This document shows, in pieces, positions 1 to 7,227 of a stretch of 64,000 bases of DNA (positions are counted from its first letter, which is position 1; the number at the start of each line of letters is the position of its first letter). The DNA is taken from the NCBI RefSeq assembly GCF_000987775.1, contig NZ_LAHO01000015.1, positions 62,001 to 126,000 of the forward strand, in the 5' to 3' direction. The DNA is from Arsukibacterium ikkense. GTDB taxonomy: Bacteria; Pseudomonadota; Gammaproteobacteria; Enterobacterales; Alteromonadaceae. A program made the translations under genes and the position numbers. The notes below the pieces were generated by a model. The model ran no database searches. It was not told the DNA's origin and saw only the letters and a program-made list of their open reading frames with translations.

Positions 1-456
1 AGCCAGCCAGTGCGGCGCATTAGCCTCGCCGAGCAGCCACTTAATGCTGTTTTCCTTGCCGGGTGCCCGGCCCCATAAAATAGCTGCGGGTACCAGCTGA
101 GCATTGATGTGCGGATGGGCCAGATGCACTTGCAGTAAGGCCTGACCTTGCGCCAGCGCGCGGGTTTTAGCGCGACCACCAATCACACTGTGCGGCTTTT
201 CCAGAAAAAGGGTGCGGGGAAATTGTTGCCCGGCCAGGGTTACCGGTTGCAGCGGATCAGGTAACGCCAGCTTTATGCAGACCCGGCGCAGCGTCGCCAG
301 ATCGCTGGCTGATTCGGTGTGGCAGACATACAATATCGGCCGGTTCACATCCAGCGCCAGCTCATTGACCGCATGGTCAGGTACAATTTTAAACTTAACT
401 AAAATCCGCAGCGGCCACTTTAATAAGGTGGTAAGCAACGACAAGCCAGAAAACAT
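1..456 (-). CDS. plsB: Glycerol-3-phosphate acyltransferase PlsB, N-terminal part (runs off the window)
   Basis: Reading the minus strand from the ATG at 456-454 gives 152 codons with no stop up to the window edge. The start MFSGLSLLTTLLKWPLRILV is followed by a stretch around 'ELALDVNRPILYVC' and 'LPDPLQPV' that aligns with the N-terminus of E. coli PlsB (ILVKSK, DTSRPIMYV, LPDPLEP), then 'WGRAPGKE', matching the PlsB 'FGRAPGRE'. PlsB is the inner-membrane enzyme that acylates sn-glycerol-3-phosphate at position 1 using acyl-CoA or acyl-ACP. The catalytic HX4D region lies outside the window. An in-frame stop at 477-475 bounds the start. It is divergent from lexA, separated by 139 bp. No strong ribosome binding site is visible before this ATG, so the exact start is less certain than the identity. 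Confidence 0.9.
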   Translation of the reverse strand, partial: MFSGLSLLTTLLKWPLRILVKFKIVPDHAVNELALDVNRPILYVCHTESASDLATLRRVCIKLALPDPLQPVTLAGQQFPRTLFLEKPHSVIGGRAKTRALAQGQALLQVHLAHPHINAQLVPAAILWGRAPGKENSIKWLLGEANAPHWLA

Positions 457-516
457 AATGATACCGACATTAAATCACAAGCTTACAAGAATATCATGGA
501 AGCGTTGGCAGGCAAA

Positions 517-533
517 TTTGTCGTAGCGACAAA
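517..533. promoter_or_regulatory. 17-bp inverted repeat in the plsB-lexA intergenic region
   Basis: TTTGTCG, a 3-base centre, then CGACAAA forms a perfect 7-bp dyad. It lies 60 bp upstream of the plsB start and about 20 bp before the first SOS box. The size and symmetry suit a dimeric regulator; which one is unknown. It does not match the LexA box. Confidence 0.35.
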
Positions 534-553
534 ACTTGGCATTTGCTGAAAGC

Positions 554-569
554 CTGTATATACTCACAG
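554..569 (+). promoter_or_regulatory. LexA-binding SOS box 1
   Basis: CTGTATATACTCACAG is a perfect CTGT-N8-ACAG box. As I recall it, it is identical to the first operator of E. coli lexA. It sits 26 bp before the lexA start and should mediate LexA autorepression, relieved on DNA damage. Confidence 0.92.
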
Positions 570-575
570 TACTAA

Positions 576-591
576 CTGTATAGGTAGCCAG
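576..591 (+). promoter_or_regulatory. LexA-binding SOS box 2
   Basis: CTGTATAGGTAGCCAG fits CTGT-N8-(A)CAG with one mismatch in the right arm. It begins 22 bp after box 1, a two-helical-turn arrangement as in E. coli lexA. It ends only 4 bp before the lexA ATG, so it covers the place where a Shine-Dalgarno sequence would be. Confidence 0.8.
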
Positions 592-595
592 CACT

Positions 596-1216
596 ATGAG
601 ACCACTAACGCCGCGTCAGGCAGAAATTTTACAGCTTATTAAAGATTATCAGAGCGAAACCGGTATGCCACCAACCCGGGCTGAAATAGCCAGCCAGCTT
701 GGTTTTAAGTCGGCTAATGCGGCAGAGGAGCATTTGAAGGCCCTGGCAAAGAAAGGGGTGCTTACCATGATGCCGGGCACCTCGCGAGGCATTCGTTTGC
801 TGGACGATGACAATGAGCCGGAACAATTAGGTTTACCGCTAATTGGTAAAGTGGCAGCTGGCCAGCCCATTCTGGCGGCAGAACATGTGCAGAACCATTA
901 CAAAATAGATGCTCATTTATTTAAGCCACATGCTGATTTTCTGTTGAAAGTGCAAGGTATGAGCATGCAGGATATTGGTATTCTGGACGGTGATTTACTG
1001 GCCGTGCATAAAACCAGCCAGGCCCAGCCCGGCCAGGTGATTGTTGCCAGGGTTGATGATGACGTGACGGTTAAGCGATTTCAGCGTGATGGCCATCAGG
1101 TGTTGCTGTTACCGGAAAATAAAGATTTTGATGTGATCAAAGTAGACCTGAGGCAGCAGCAATTTGCGGTGGAAGGTTTAGCTGTTGGGGTGATTAGAAA
1201 CGGCAGTTGGCTGTAA
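596..1216 (+). CDS. lexA: SOS-response transcriptional repressor LexA
   Basis: The 206-residue protein has the family's usual length. The N-terminal winged helix (residues 1-70, start [15 protein letters not shown]) binds SOS boxes. The C-terminal S24 self-cleavage domain shows the Ala88-Gly89 scissile bond in 'GKVAAGQP', nucleophile Ser123 in 'QGMSM' and general base Lys160 in 'DVTVKRF'. RecA on single-stranded DNA triggers autocleavage, which derepresses the SOS regulon. Two SOS boxes directly upstream indicate autoregulation. The gene is divergent from plsB. The start is fixed by alignment with the family N-terminus. The ribosome binding site is weak (AGG at 582-584), inside the second operator. 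Confidence 0.97.
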   Translation: MRPLTPRQAEILQLIKDYQSETGMPPTRAEIASQLGFKSANAAEEHLKALAKKGVLTMMPGTSRGIRLLDDDNEPEQLGLPLIGKVAAGQPILAAEHVQNHYKIDAHLFKPHADFLLKVQGMSMQDIGILDGDLLAVHKTSQAQPGQVIVARVDDDVTVKRFQRDGHQVLLLPENKDFDVIKVDLRQQQFAVEGLAVGVIRNGSWL

Positions 1217-1250
1217 AAAGTCGTTAGCTCAATAAGTTAATTGTTAATAA

Positions 1251-1287
1251 GGCGCTGGTATGACCTGTTGGTTTTGCCGGCGCTTTT
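1251..1287 (+). terminator. Probable rho-independent terminator of lexA
   Basis: GCGCTGG pairs with CCGGCGC (one G-U pair) across an 18-base loop, followed by TTTT. It starts about 35 bp after the lexA stop. The long loop makes this moderate rather than strong. Confidence 0.5.
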
Positions 1288-1336
1288 GCTATTTAGGGGT
1301 TTACACTGACGCTGATTTGGATGATTCTTAGGCAAG

Positions 1337-1484
1337 GGTTGCTGCAAAAATAACAGTTGCCAGTTTCGGTTGCTGCAGCGGCAATACAAAAATAAAAAAA
1401 CTATAACAATAATAAACTAAAGAAACGTCATACATAGGTTCGGGGGCTAACGGTATTCACCGTTTTTTCTATCGGTATTCGCCG
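1337..1484 (+). promoter_or_regulatory. Upstream region of the cox operon with direct repeats and a terminator-like hairpin
   Basis: The 325-bp gap between lexA and coxB carries several signals. GGTTGCTGCA occurs at 1337-1346 and 1368-1377, 31 bp apart. CGGTATTCACCG (1451-1462) recurs as CGGTATTCGCCG (1473-1484), 22 bp apart. The first of these extends to a hairpin, AACGGT-ATTC-ACCGTT followed by TTTT (1449-1468), shaped like a small intrinsic terminator 74 bp before the coxB start. An A/T-rich stretch at 1385-1425 could hold a promoter. Functions are inferred; no regulator is identified. Confidence 0.4.
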
Positions 1485-1541
1485 TGTATTACTGTGTAAA
1501 GTTTCTGCAGTTTGCTTTGCAAATGACAGAGGAGAAGTACA

Positions 1542-2684
1542 GTGGCGAAGACGCGTAGTATACGTTGGTCGCTGCCGACCTTGCTTTTAGCCGCTTCGGC
1601 TAATGCAGCAGCTATGCCTTTAAATATGACTAAAGGTGTAACAGAGATCAGTCGGGAGGTTTATAACCTGCATATGACGATTTTCTGGATTTGCTGTGTT
1701 ATCGGAGCAGTGGTGTTCGGGATAATGTTTGTATCTATCCTGTTACATCGAAAAGCACGCGGCGTGCAACCAGCGCAATTTCACGAAAGCACCAAAGTTG
1801 AAATTCTGTGGACCGCCATCCCGGTGGTTATTCTTATTGGCATGGCCATACCTGCTACCAAAACCCTGATAGCGATGGAGGATACCTCTGCGGCTGATGT
1901 AACTGTTCAGGTTACGGGTTCGCAGTGGAAGTGGCACTACAAATACCTTGGCAGCGATCTGGAATACTTCTCAGTACTGGCAACGCCTCGCGAGCAAATC
2001 AATAACCGCTTTCCTAAGGGCGAAAATTACCTGTTAGAAGTTGACAGGCCTCTGGTGATCCCGACCGGCCAGAAAGTCCGCTTTCTAATGACCTCTGACG
2101 ATGTTATCCACTCCTGGTGGGTGCCAGCATTTGCTATTAAGAAAGATGCTAACCCAGGCTTTATTAACGAAGCCTGGACCCGGGTAGACCATCCTGGCGT
2201 GTATCGTGGGCAATGTGCTGAGCTTTGTGGCCAGGACCATGCTTTTATGCCCATTGTTGTTATTGCTAAAACGCCGGAAGATTATGCTGCCTGGAAAGCC
2301 ACTGAAGAAAACCGGCTTGCTGAAGAGAAAGCAGCAGAGCAAGAGTTACTGGCCATGAATATGGAAATGAGCGACTTGATGGCCAATGGCGAGCGCACCT
2401 ACATTGCCTATTGCGCCGCTTGTCACCAACCCAACGGCGCGGGTTTACCCGGCATTTTCCCGGCACTGGCTGGTAGTAACCTGATCCTTAACGATCGGCG
2501 GGCTCATATCGATATCATTTTAAATGGTAAAGCCGGTACGTCGATGCAGGCTTTTGGCCGGCAGTTAAGTTTAAAAGAATTAGCGTCTGTCGTGACATAC
2601 ACCCGCAATGCCTGGGGTAATGATACTGGTGATGCCGTGCAGGCTGCCGATGTGTACCGTGTGCAGCAGGGTGAGGGAGAATAA
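1542..2684 (+). CDS. coxB: Cytochrome c oxidase subunit II with fused C-terminal cytochrome c (CoxB/CtaC)
   Basis: A GTG start is supported by AGAGGAG at 1528-1534. The 380-residue protein has a signal peptide (to about residue 23), two membrane segments (about 46-68 and 88-108), and a periplasmic cupredoxin domain with complete CuA ligands: His190, Cys225, Glu227, Cys229, His233 and Met236. A Lys/Glu-rich linker leads to a monohaem cytochrome c domain with Cys291-x-x-Cys294-His295 and axial Met335. It accepts electrons from soluble or membrane cytochrome c and passes them through CuA to subunit I. First gene of the oxidase locus, 2 bp before coxA. The fused haem domain is known in many proteobacterial aa3/caa3 oxidases. 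Confidence 0.96.
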   Translation: MAKTRSIRWSLPTLLLAASANAAAMPLNMTKGVTEISREVYNLHMTIFWICCVIGAVVFGIMFVSILLHRKARGVQPAQFHESTKVEILWTAIPVVILIGMAIPATKTLIAMEDTSAADVTVQVTGSQWKWHYKYLGSDLEYFSVLATPREQINNRFPKGENYLLEVDRPLVIPTGQKVRFLMTSDDVIHSWWVPAFAIKKDANPGFINEAWTRVDHPGVYRGQCAELCGQDHAFMPIVVIAKTPEDYAAWKATEENRLAEEKAAEQELLAMNMEMSDLMANGERTYIAYCAACHQPNGAGLPGIFPALAGSNLILNDRRAHIDIILNGKAGTSMQAFGRQLSLKELASVVTYTRNAWGNDTGDAVQAADVYRVQQGEGE

Positions 2685-2686
2685 GA

Positions 2687-4297
2687 ATGTCTGTAGTAAT
2701 TACTGAACCACGCGATCATGACGATCAGCATGATCACGACCACGAGCATCATGACCATAAACCCCGTGGCATAAAACGCTGGCTATACACCACTAACCAC
2801 AAAGATATCGGTACCATGTATCTGATATTTGCCCTGGTGATGTTCTTTATTGGCGGCGCCATGGCCATGGTTATCCGGCTTGAACTGTTCCAGCCAGGTA
2901 TGCAATTTGTTGAACCACACTTTTTTAATCAGATGACCACCGTCCATGGCTTAATCATGGTATTTGGTGCGGTAATGCCCGCCTTTACCGGTTTAGCCAA
3001 CTGGATGATCCCGATGATGATTGGCGCGCCTGATATGGCATTGCCACGGATGAACAACTGGAGCTTCTGGATCCTGCCGTTTGCTTTTCTGATTTTATTA
3101 TTATCGCTGTTTATGCCAGGTGGCGGCCCAAGTTTTGGTTGGACCTTCTATGCCCCGCTATCGACAACCTATAGTAGTGACAGCACAGCCTTATTTGTGT
3201 TCTCAGTGCATATCATGGGTATTTCGTCGATTATGGGCGCAATAAACGTAATTGTTACCATCTGGAATATGCGTGCCCCGGGCATGACCTGGATGAAAAT
3301 GCCACTGTTCGTCTGGACCTGGTTTATTACCGCGTTTTTGCTGATTATGGTAATGCCGGTGCTAGCGGGTGTGGTGACCATGGTATTAACCGACAAGTAC
3401 TTTGGTACCAGCTTCTTTGATGCTGCAGGTGGTGGCGATCCGGTGCTGTTTCAGCACATTTTCTGGTTCTTTGGTCACCCTGAAGTGTACATCATGATCC
3501 TGCCTGCATTTGGTATTGTCTCGGCCATTATTCCAACCTTTGCCCGCAAGCGCTTATTTGGCTATGCCTCGATGGTGTATGCCACTGCCAGTATCGCGAT
3601 ACTGTCGTTCCTGGTATGGGCGCACCATATGTTTACCACCGGCATGCCAGTGTTTGCCACGCTGTTCTTTATGTACGCCACGATGCTGATTGCGGTGCCA
3701 ACCGGGGTTAAGGTGTTTAACTGGGTGGCTACTATGTGGCGGGGCGCCATGACATTTGAAGTGCCGATGATGTTTGCGCTGGCCTTTATTGTGTTGTTTA
3801 CCATTGGTGGTTTCTCCGGCCTCATGCTGGCGATTACCCCGGCAGATTTCCAGTACCATGACACTTACTTTGTAGTGGCGCATTTCCACTATGTTTTAGT
3901 GACTGGAGCAGTATTCTCGATTGTGGCGGCCGTATATTACTGGTTACCTAAGTGGACCGGCAATATGTACGACGAGAGCCTGGGGCAATGGCACTTCTGG
4001 TGTTCGTTAATTTCGGTGAATCTGTTGTTCTTCCCCATGCACTTTGTTGGCCTGGCAGGTATGCCGCGCCGGATCCCTGATTATGCGCTGCAGTTCGCCG
4101 ATTTTAACGCCTTTATCAGTATCGGTGGCTTTTTGTTCGGCTTATCGCAATTGATTTTTGTCTGGGTATTAATTAAGTGTGCCCGTGGCGGTGTGAAAGC
4201 AACGGATCAGGTGTGGGAAGGGGCTGAAGGTTTGGAATGGGAAGTGCCGTCACCGGCGCCGTATCACACCTTTGAAACCCCACCAGTTATTAAGTGA
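2687..4297 (+). CDS. coxA: Cytochrome c oxidase subunit I (CoxA/CtaD)
   Basis: This 536-residue, 12-helix haem-copper oxidase core holds haem a, haem a3 and CuB, and reduces O2 while pumping protons. Visible ligands are His87 (haem a, 'TTVHGL'), His264 in GHPEVY, His313-His314 in 'WAHHMFTTG', and His399/His401 in 'VAHFHY'. Glu266 of GHPEVY and the 'PTGVKVFNW' lysine region mark an A1-type enzyme with D and K channels. Before the first helix the protein has an unusual Asp/His-rich tail: 7 His in residues 11-24. It lies 2 bp after coxB and is followed by ctaG 10 bp downstream, consistent with one transcript. Confidence 0.97.
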   Translation: MSVVITEPRDHDDQHDHDHEHHDHKPRGIKRWLYTTNHKDIGTMYLIFALVMFFIGGAMAMVIRLELFQPGMQFVEPHFFNQMTTVHGLIMVFGAVMPAFTGLANWMIPMMIGAPDMALPRMNNWSFWILPFAFLILLLSLFMPGGGPSFGWTFYAPLSTTYSSDSTALFVFSVHIMGISSIMGAINVIVTIWNMRAPGMTWMKMPLFVWTWFITAFLLIMVMPVLAGVVTMVLTDKYFGTSFFDAAGGGDPVLFQHIFWFFGHPEVYIMILPAFGIVSAIIPTFARKRLFGYASMVYATASIAILSFLVWAHHMFTTGMPVFATLFFMYATMLIAVPTGVKVFNWVATMWRGAMTFEVPMMFALAFIVLFTIGGFSGLMLAITPADFQYHDTYFVVAHFHYVLVTGAVFSIVAAVYYWLPKWTGNMYDESLGQWHFWCSLISVNLLFFPMHFVGLAGMPRRIPDYALQFADFNAFISIGGFLFGLSQLIFVWVLIKCARGGVKATDQVWEGAEGLEWEVPSPAPYHTFETPPVIK

Positions 4298-4307
4298 GGA
4301 GCCTACC

Positions 4308-4865
4308 ATGGCGCAAAACAAACCGCTAATTGGCAAACTGGTTCTGGTAACCGTGGCTATGTTTGGCTTTGGTTTCGCCCTGGTGCCTTTATATGATGTC
4401 TTTTGTGATATTACTGGCATCAATGGTAAAACTGCGGCAGTAGCAGCGACAGCTGACAATGCTGTGATTGATACCAGCCGCCAGATCACCATTGAATTTT
4501 TGGCCAGACCAAATAAAGACATGCCCTGGGTGTTTAAGCCTGAAGTGTTCCAAATGACCGTGCACCCCGGTGAAATTCATATTATGAATTATCTGGCAGA
4601 AAACCCAACGGGTCGCATGATTGTAGGTCAGGCGGTGCCATCAGTATCGCCGGGGCAGGCTGCTTTATACTTTCATAAAATAGAATGTTTTTGCTTTACT
4701 CAGCAACAGCTGGCGGCCGGCAAAAATATGCTAATGCCATTACAGTTTTATGTGGACCCGGCTCTGCCGGCGCACTTCAACACTATCACCCTGAATTACA
4801 CTTTGTACGACGTGACTCAGGCATGGGATGCGCAGCAACCGCCACAAGATAATATTGGGGAATAA
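4308..4865 (+). CDS. ctaG: Cytochrome c oxidase assembly protein CtaG/Cox11
   Basis: Start chosen at the ATG at 4308 with GTGAGGA upstream; a longer frame from 4272 would overlap coxA. The 185-residue protein has one N-terminal membrane helix (about 9-29) and a periplasmic immunoglobulin-like domain with the copper motif Cys127-Phe-Cys129-Phe, plus Cys33 just after the helix. Cox11 proteins deliver copper to the CuB site of subunit I. Its place between coxA and ctaE is the usual one. The stop is followed after 1 bp by the ctaE start. Confidence 0.95.
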   Translation: MAQNKPLIGKLVLVTVAMFGFGFALVPLYDVFCDITGINGKTAAVAATADNAVIDTSRQITIEFLARPNKDMPWVFKPEVFQMTVHPGEIHIMNYLAENPTGRMIVGQAVPSVSPGQAALYFHKIECFCFTQQQLAAGKNMLMPLQFYVDPALPAHFNTITLNYTLYDVTQAWDAQQPPQDNIGE

Positions 4866-4866
4866 G

Positions 4867-5748
4867 ATGACAACAAAAACCTACGAAAAATATTATGTTC
4901 CCGCTCAAAGCCCATGGCCGTTTGTTGGCGCTGTCGCGCTATTTTTCATCGCTTTTGGTGCCGGACATTATGTTATAGATATTTCTAAACAGCAAAGCGG
5001 CTTTGGCGGTTATTTGCTGCTGCTGGGCTTAATTATTCTGGTGTTTATGCTGGTCGGCTGGTTCAGAAACGTTATAGATGAGTCGATGAGTGGTTTATAC
5101 AGCGCACAAATGGACAGATCATTTCGTCAGGGCATGAGCTGGTTTATCGTGTCAGAAGTGATGTTTTTTATGGCATTTTTTGGCGCATTATTTTATGGCC
5201 GGGTTATTGCAATGCAGTGGCTGGGCGGTGCCAGTAACAATGCCATGACCTTTGAATTACTCTGGCCCAACTTCGAGCCGGTGTGGCCGTTAATTAAGAC
5301 GCCAGGCGGTATTGAAACACAGGCGATGCCGTGGACCGGTTTGCCGCTGATTAACACCATTATTCTGGTTATTTCATCGTTTACCCTGCATTTCGCGCAT
5401 ACCGGCCTGGAGCAACAGAAACGGGGCCAACTGAAGTTAATGTTGGTATTAACGCTGTTACTGGGTGCTATATTCCTGAGCTTGCAGGTATATGAGTATA
5501 TTCATGCTTACCGTGATCTGGGTTTGCAGTTAGATTCTGGTTTTTATGGTAATACCTTTTTCTTACTAACCGGCTTTCACGGTGTGCACGTTACGCTGGG
5601 TGCAATCATTCTGCTATTTGTGTTTTTCCGGGTATTAAAAGGTCATTTTACCCCGGAAAAACATTTTGCCTTTCAGGCGGCAGCCTGGTACTGGCACTTT
5701 GTTGATGTGGTCTGGGTTTGCTTATTCGTTATTGTGTATATTTTATAA
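4867..5748 (+). CDS. ctaE: Cytochrome c oxidase subunit III (CtaE)
   Basis: A 293-residue membrane protein, starting at the ATG 1 bp after the ctaG stop (MTTKTYEKYYVPAQSPWP). It has seven hydrophobic segments and the subunit III signatures 'SWFIVSEVMFFMAFFGALF', 'FLLTGFHGVHVTLG' and 'AAWYWHFVDVVWV'. Subunit III stabilises the core and supports sustained proton uptake. Last structural subunit gene before the antisense DUF2909 gene. A frame opening 39 bp earlier at 4828 lies inside ctaG and is not a plausible start. Confidence 0.95.
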   Translation: MTTKTYEKYYVPAQSPWPFVGAVALFFIAFGAGHYVIDISKQQSGFGGYLLLLGLIILVFMLVGWFRNVIDESMSGLYSAQMDRSFRQGMSWFIVSEVMFFMAFFGALFYGRVIAMQWLGGASNNAMTFELLWPNFEPVWPLIKTPGGIETQAMPWTGLPLINTIILVISSFTLHFAHTGLEQQKRGQLKLMLVLTLLLGAIFLSLQVYEYIHAYRDLGLQLDSGFYGNTFFLLTGFHGVHVTLGAIILLFVFFRVLKGHFTPEKHFAFQAAAWYWHFVDVVWVCLFVIVYIL

Positions 5749-5757
5749 GCAACGAGC

Positions 5758-5967
5758 TTAATATGGCCTGGGGTTGGGAGTTATCCAGCCCAGCGCCATG
5801 GCCAGCAAAATAAGTACCAGCACCAGTACCGAGTGCATCACCCTGCGACCAAGAAAACGCGACATTTGCTTTTGCTCCGGGTTATTGCGCAGCATAATGA
5901 ACCCGGCGCGAAACAAGTTAAACACAATAAATAGTAGTAGCGCGATGATAATAAGTTTCAGCAACAT
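5758..5967 (-). CDS. Small twin-transmembrane protein, DUF2909 family
   Basis: A 69-residue protein starting MLLKLIIIALLLFIVF, with two hydrophobic helices (about 2-24 and 42-62) separated by a basic loop ('RNNPEQKQMSRFLGRR'). The sequence looks like the DUF2909 family, which I recall beside cytochrome oxidase genes in gammaproteobacteria; function is unknown. It lies on the opposite strand, tail-to-tail with ctaE (9 bp) and head-to-head with surf1 (26 bp). Any cox transcript running from ctaE into surf1 is therefore antisense to it. GGAG lies about 10 bp before the ATG. An upstream in-frame ATG at 5994 would add nine polar, basic residues and is less likely. Confidence 0.8.
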   Translation of the reverse strand: MLLKLIIIALLLFIVFNLFRAGFIMLRNNPEQKQMSRFLGRRVMHSVLVLVLILLAMALGWITPNPRPY

Positions 5968-5993
5968 CCTTTTCGATCTCCGGTTGGCGTGCA

Positions 5994-6719
5994 ATGCGGG
6001 TTAAATTGTTTGGCCGTTATTTCGGCATTCACAAAGTGTGGTTGCTAATTACTCTGACGGTTTTTGCTATTTTAATCAAGCTGGGGTATTGGCAGCTGCA
6101 GCGTGCCGCTGAAAAAACCATTCAGATCAGTCAGCTTGAACAGTTGCAGCAGCAAGGTGCTATTAACTGGCATCAGTTGGCCGTGCTGTCTGCAACCGAA
6201 GCTGACGGTGTGCTTTTTGCCGGCGAGGGCCGCTGGCTGGAGCCCTATGTCTGGTTGCTGGATAACCAGATTGTCGATGGCAAAGTCGGTTACGATGTGG
6301 TTATTCCTGTACAGTTTACTGAAAAAAGCAGGTTATTACTGGTCAACCTGGGTTGGGTTGCCGCTGGCAGTAACAGAGCGGTGTTGCCGGAATTGGTCAT
6401 TCCAGCACAGTTGCAATTAAATGGCCTGATTCGCAGTAAAGTGGGTGGGTTTCGGCTTGGGCCTAATACCGAGGGTGAAGGCTGGCCACAACGCATCCAG
6501 CAGCCTGAACTTAAACAAATGCTGGCTCAGTTACCCCGGCCTGCTTTTGAACTGCTGTTATATCAACAGGGTAGCAGTCCGTTCTTACCGCACTACCAGG
6601 CAGTGGTCATGCCACCTGAAAAACATCATGGTTACGCCTTTCAATGGTTTATGCTGGCAGTCGCCGTTATCGCAGTGGCCCTTGCCGCTGCCCGGCGCAG
6701 CGGGAGAGAAAATGAATAA
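5994..6719 (+). CDS. SURF1 family cytochrome oxidase biogenesis protein
   Basis: The 241-residue protein has the SURF1 layout: an N-terminal helix (about 14-31), the family motif 'LGYWQLQRAAEK', a periplasmic domain, and a C-terminal helix (about 215-233) after 'HHGYAFQWF'. Bacterial SURF1 binds haem a and helps insert it into subunit I. The ribosome binding site before the ATG is weak. The last codons overlap the start of the next gene by 8 bp, so the two are probably translationally coupled. Confidence 0.92.
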   Translation: MRVKLFGRYFGIHKVWLLITLTVFAILIKLGYWQLQRAAEKTIQISQLEQLQQQGAINWHQLAVLSATEADGVLFAGEGRWLEPYVWLLDNQIVDGKVGYDVVIPVQFTEKSRLLLVNLGWVAAGSNRAVLPELVIPAQLQLNGLIRSKVGGFRLGPNTEGEGWPQRIQQPELKQMLAQLPRPAFELLLYQQGSSPFLPHYQAVVMPPEKHHGYAFQWFMLAVAVIAVALAAARRSGRENE

Positions 6720-7227
6720 AAATAAATTTTTGCTGTTGTTTATCCTATGTTGTGTGTTGCCGCTGGCAGCGGCAAAAGTGGTTTTGGAGCTGGGCTGGTT
6801 TAATCCCGGCTCATCCAGTAAAGGCCACTGGCTGGAACAGGAGATTTTTTTACTGGACAATATCAGCGGCCAGAAGAAGCACTGGCGCATAGTGTTGCTG
6901 GCTGATGCGACGTGCGACCAACAGTGTAACAACGCCCTGCATACCGTAAAGCAGCTATATATTGGTTTGGGGCGCAAGCAAGAACAAGTACAGCCAGTGG
7001 TAGTTGGTCGCTTGAAGGAGCCAGAGGCTTACCCGATGTTTATTCAACAACAGGCACTGGCGGTTGATGTGAGTTCATTGCAGCAACAGATTTTATTGGT
7101 TGATCAGAAAGGCCTTGTATTGCTCAGTTATGCCATGCCAGAACAAGAAGAGCAGATGGCAGAGACTGCCCGCAATATCCGTTATGACTTATTAAAATTA
7201 TTGAATTATGACAGGACCAGTGTATGA
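6712..7227 (+). CDS. Cytochrome oxidase-locus periplasmic CX3C protein (thioredoxin-like or SCO-like candidate)
   Basis: The 171-residue protein starts at the ATG at 6712, with GGGAGAG upstream, inside the end of surf1. It has an N-terminal hydrophobic signal or anchor (6-20). The segment 'WRIVLLADATCDQQC' resembles a beta strand followed by a redox CX3C pair (Cys68, Cys72), with the same spacing as SCO proteins. No conserved distal histidine like that of SCO is evident, so thiol-disulfide exchange seems more likely than copper binding. Homologues are usually annotated as hypothetical or cox-associated. It lies between surf1 and ctaA (ATGA overlap), so a role in oxidase maturation is inferred. 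Confidence 0.75.
   Translation: MNKNKFLLLFILCCVLPLAAAKVVLELGWFNPGSSSKGHWLEQEIFLLDNISGQKKHWRIVLLADATCDQQCNNALHTVKQLYIGLGRKQEQVQPVVVGRLKEPEAYPMFIQQQALAVDVSSLQQQILLVDQKGLVLLSYAMPEQEEQMAETARNIRYDLLKLLNYDRTSV

Noticed and set aside
212..526. Plus-strand open frame of 104 codons
   Set aside because: It lies opposite plsB, whose minus-strand frame encodes a recognisable protein; the plus-strand translation is low in family-like features.
6445..6711. 5' extension of the frame that ends as the CX3C protein
   Set aside because: It lies within surf1 in another frame. The ATG at 6712 has a ribosome binding site and starts a proper signal sequence.
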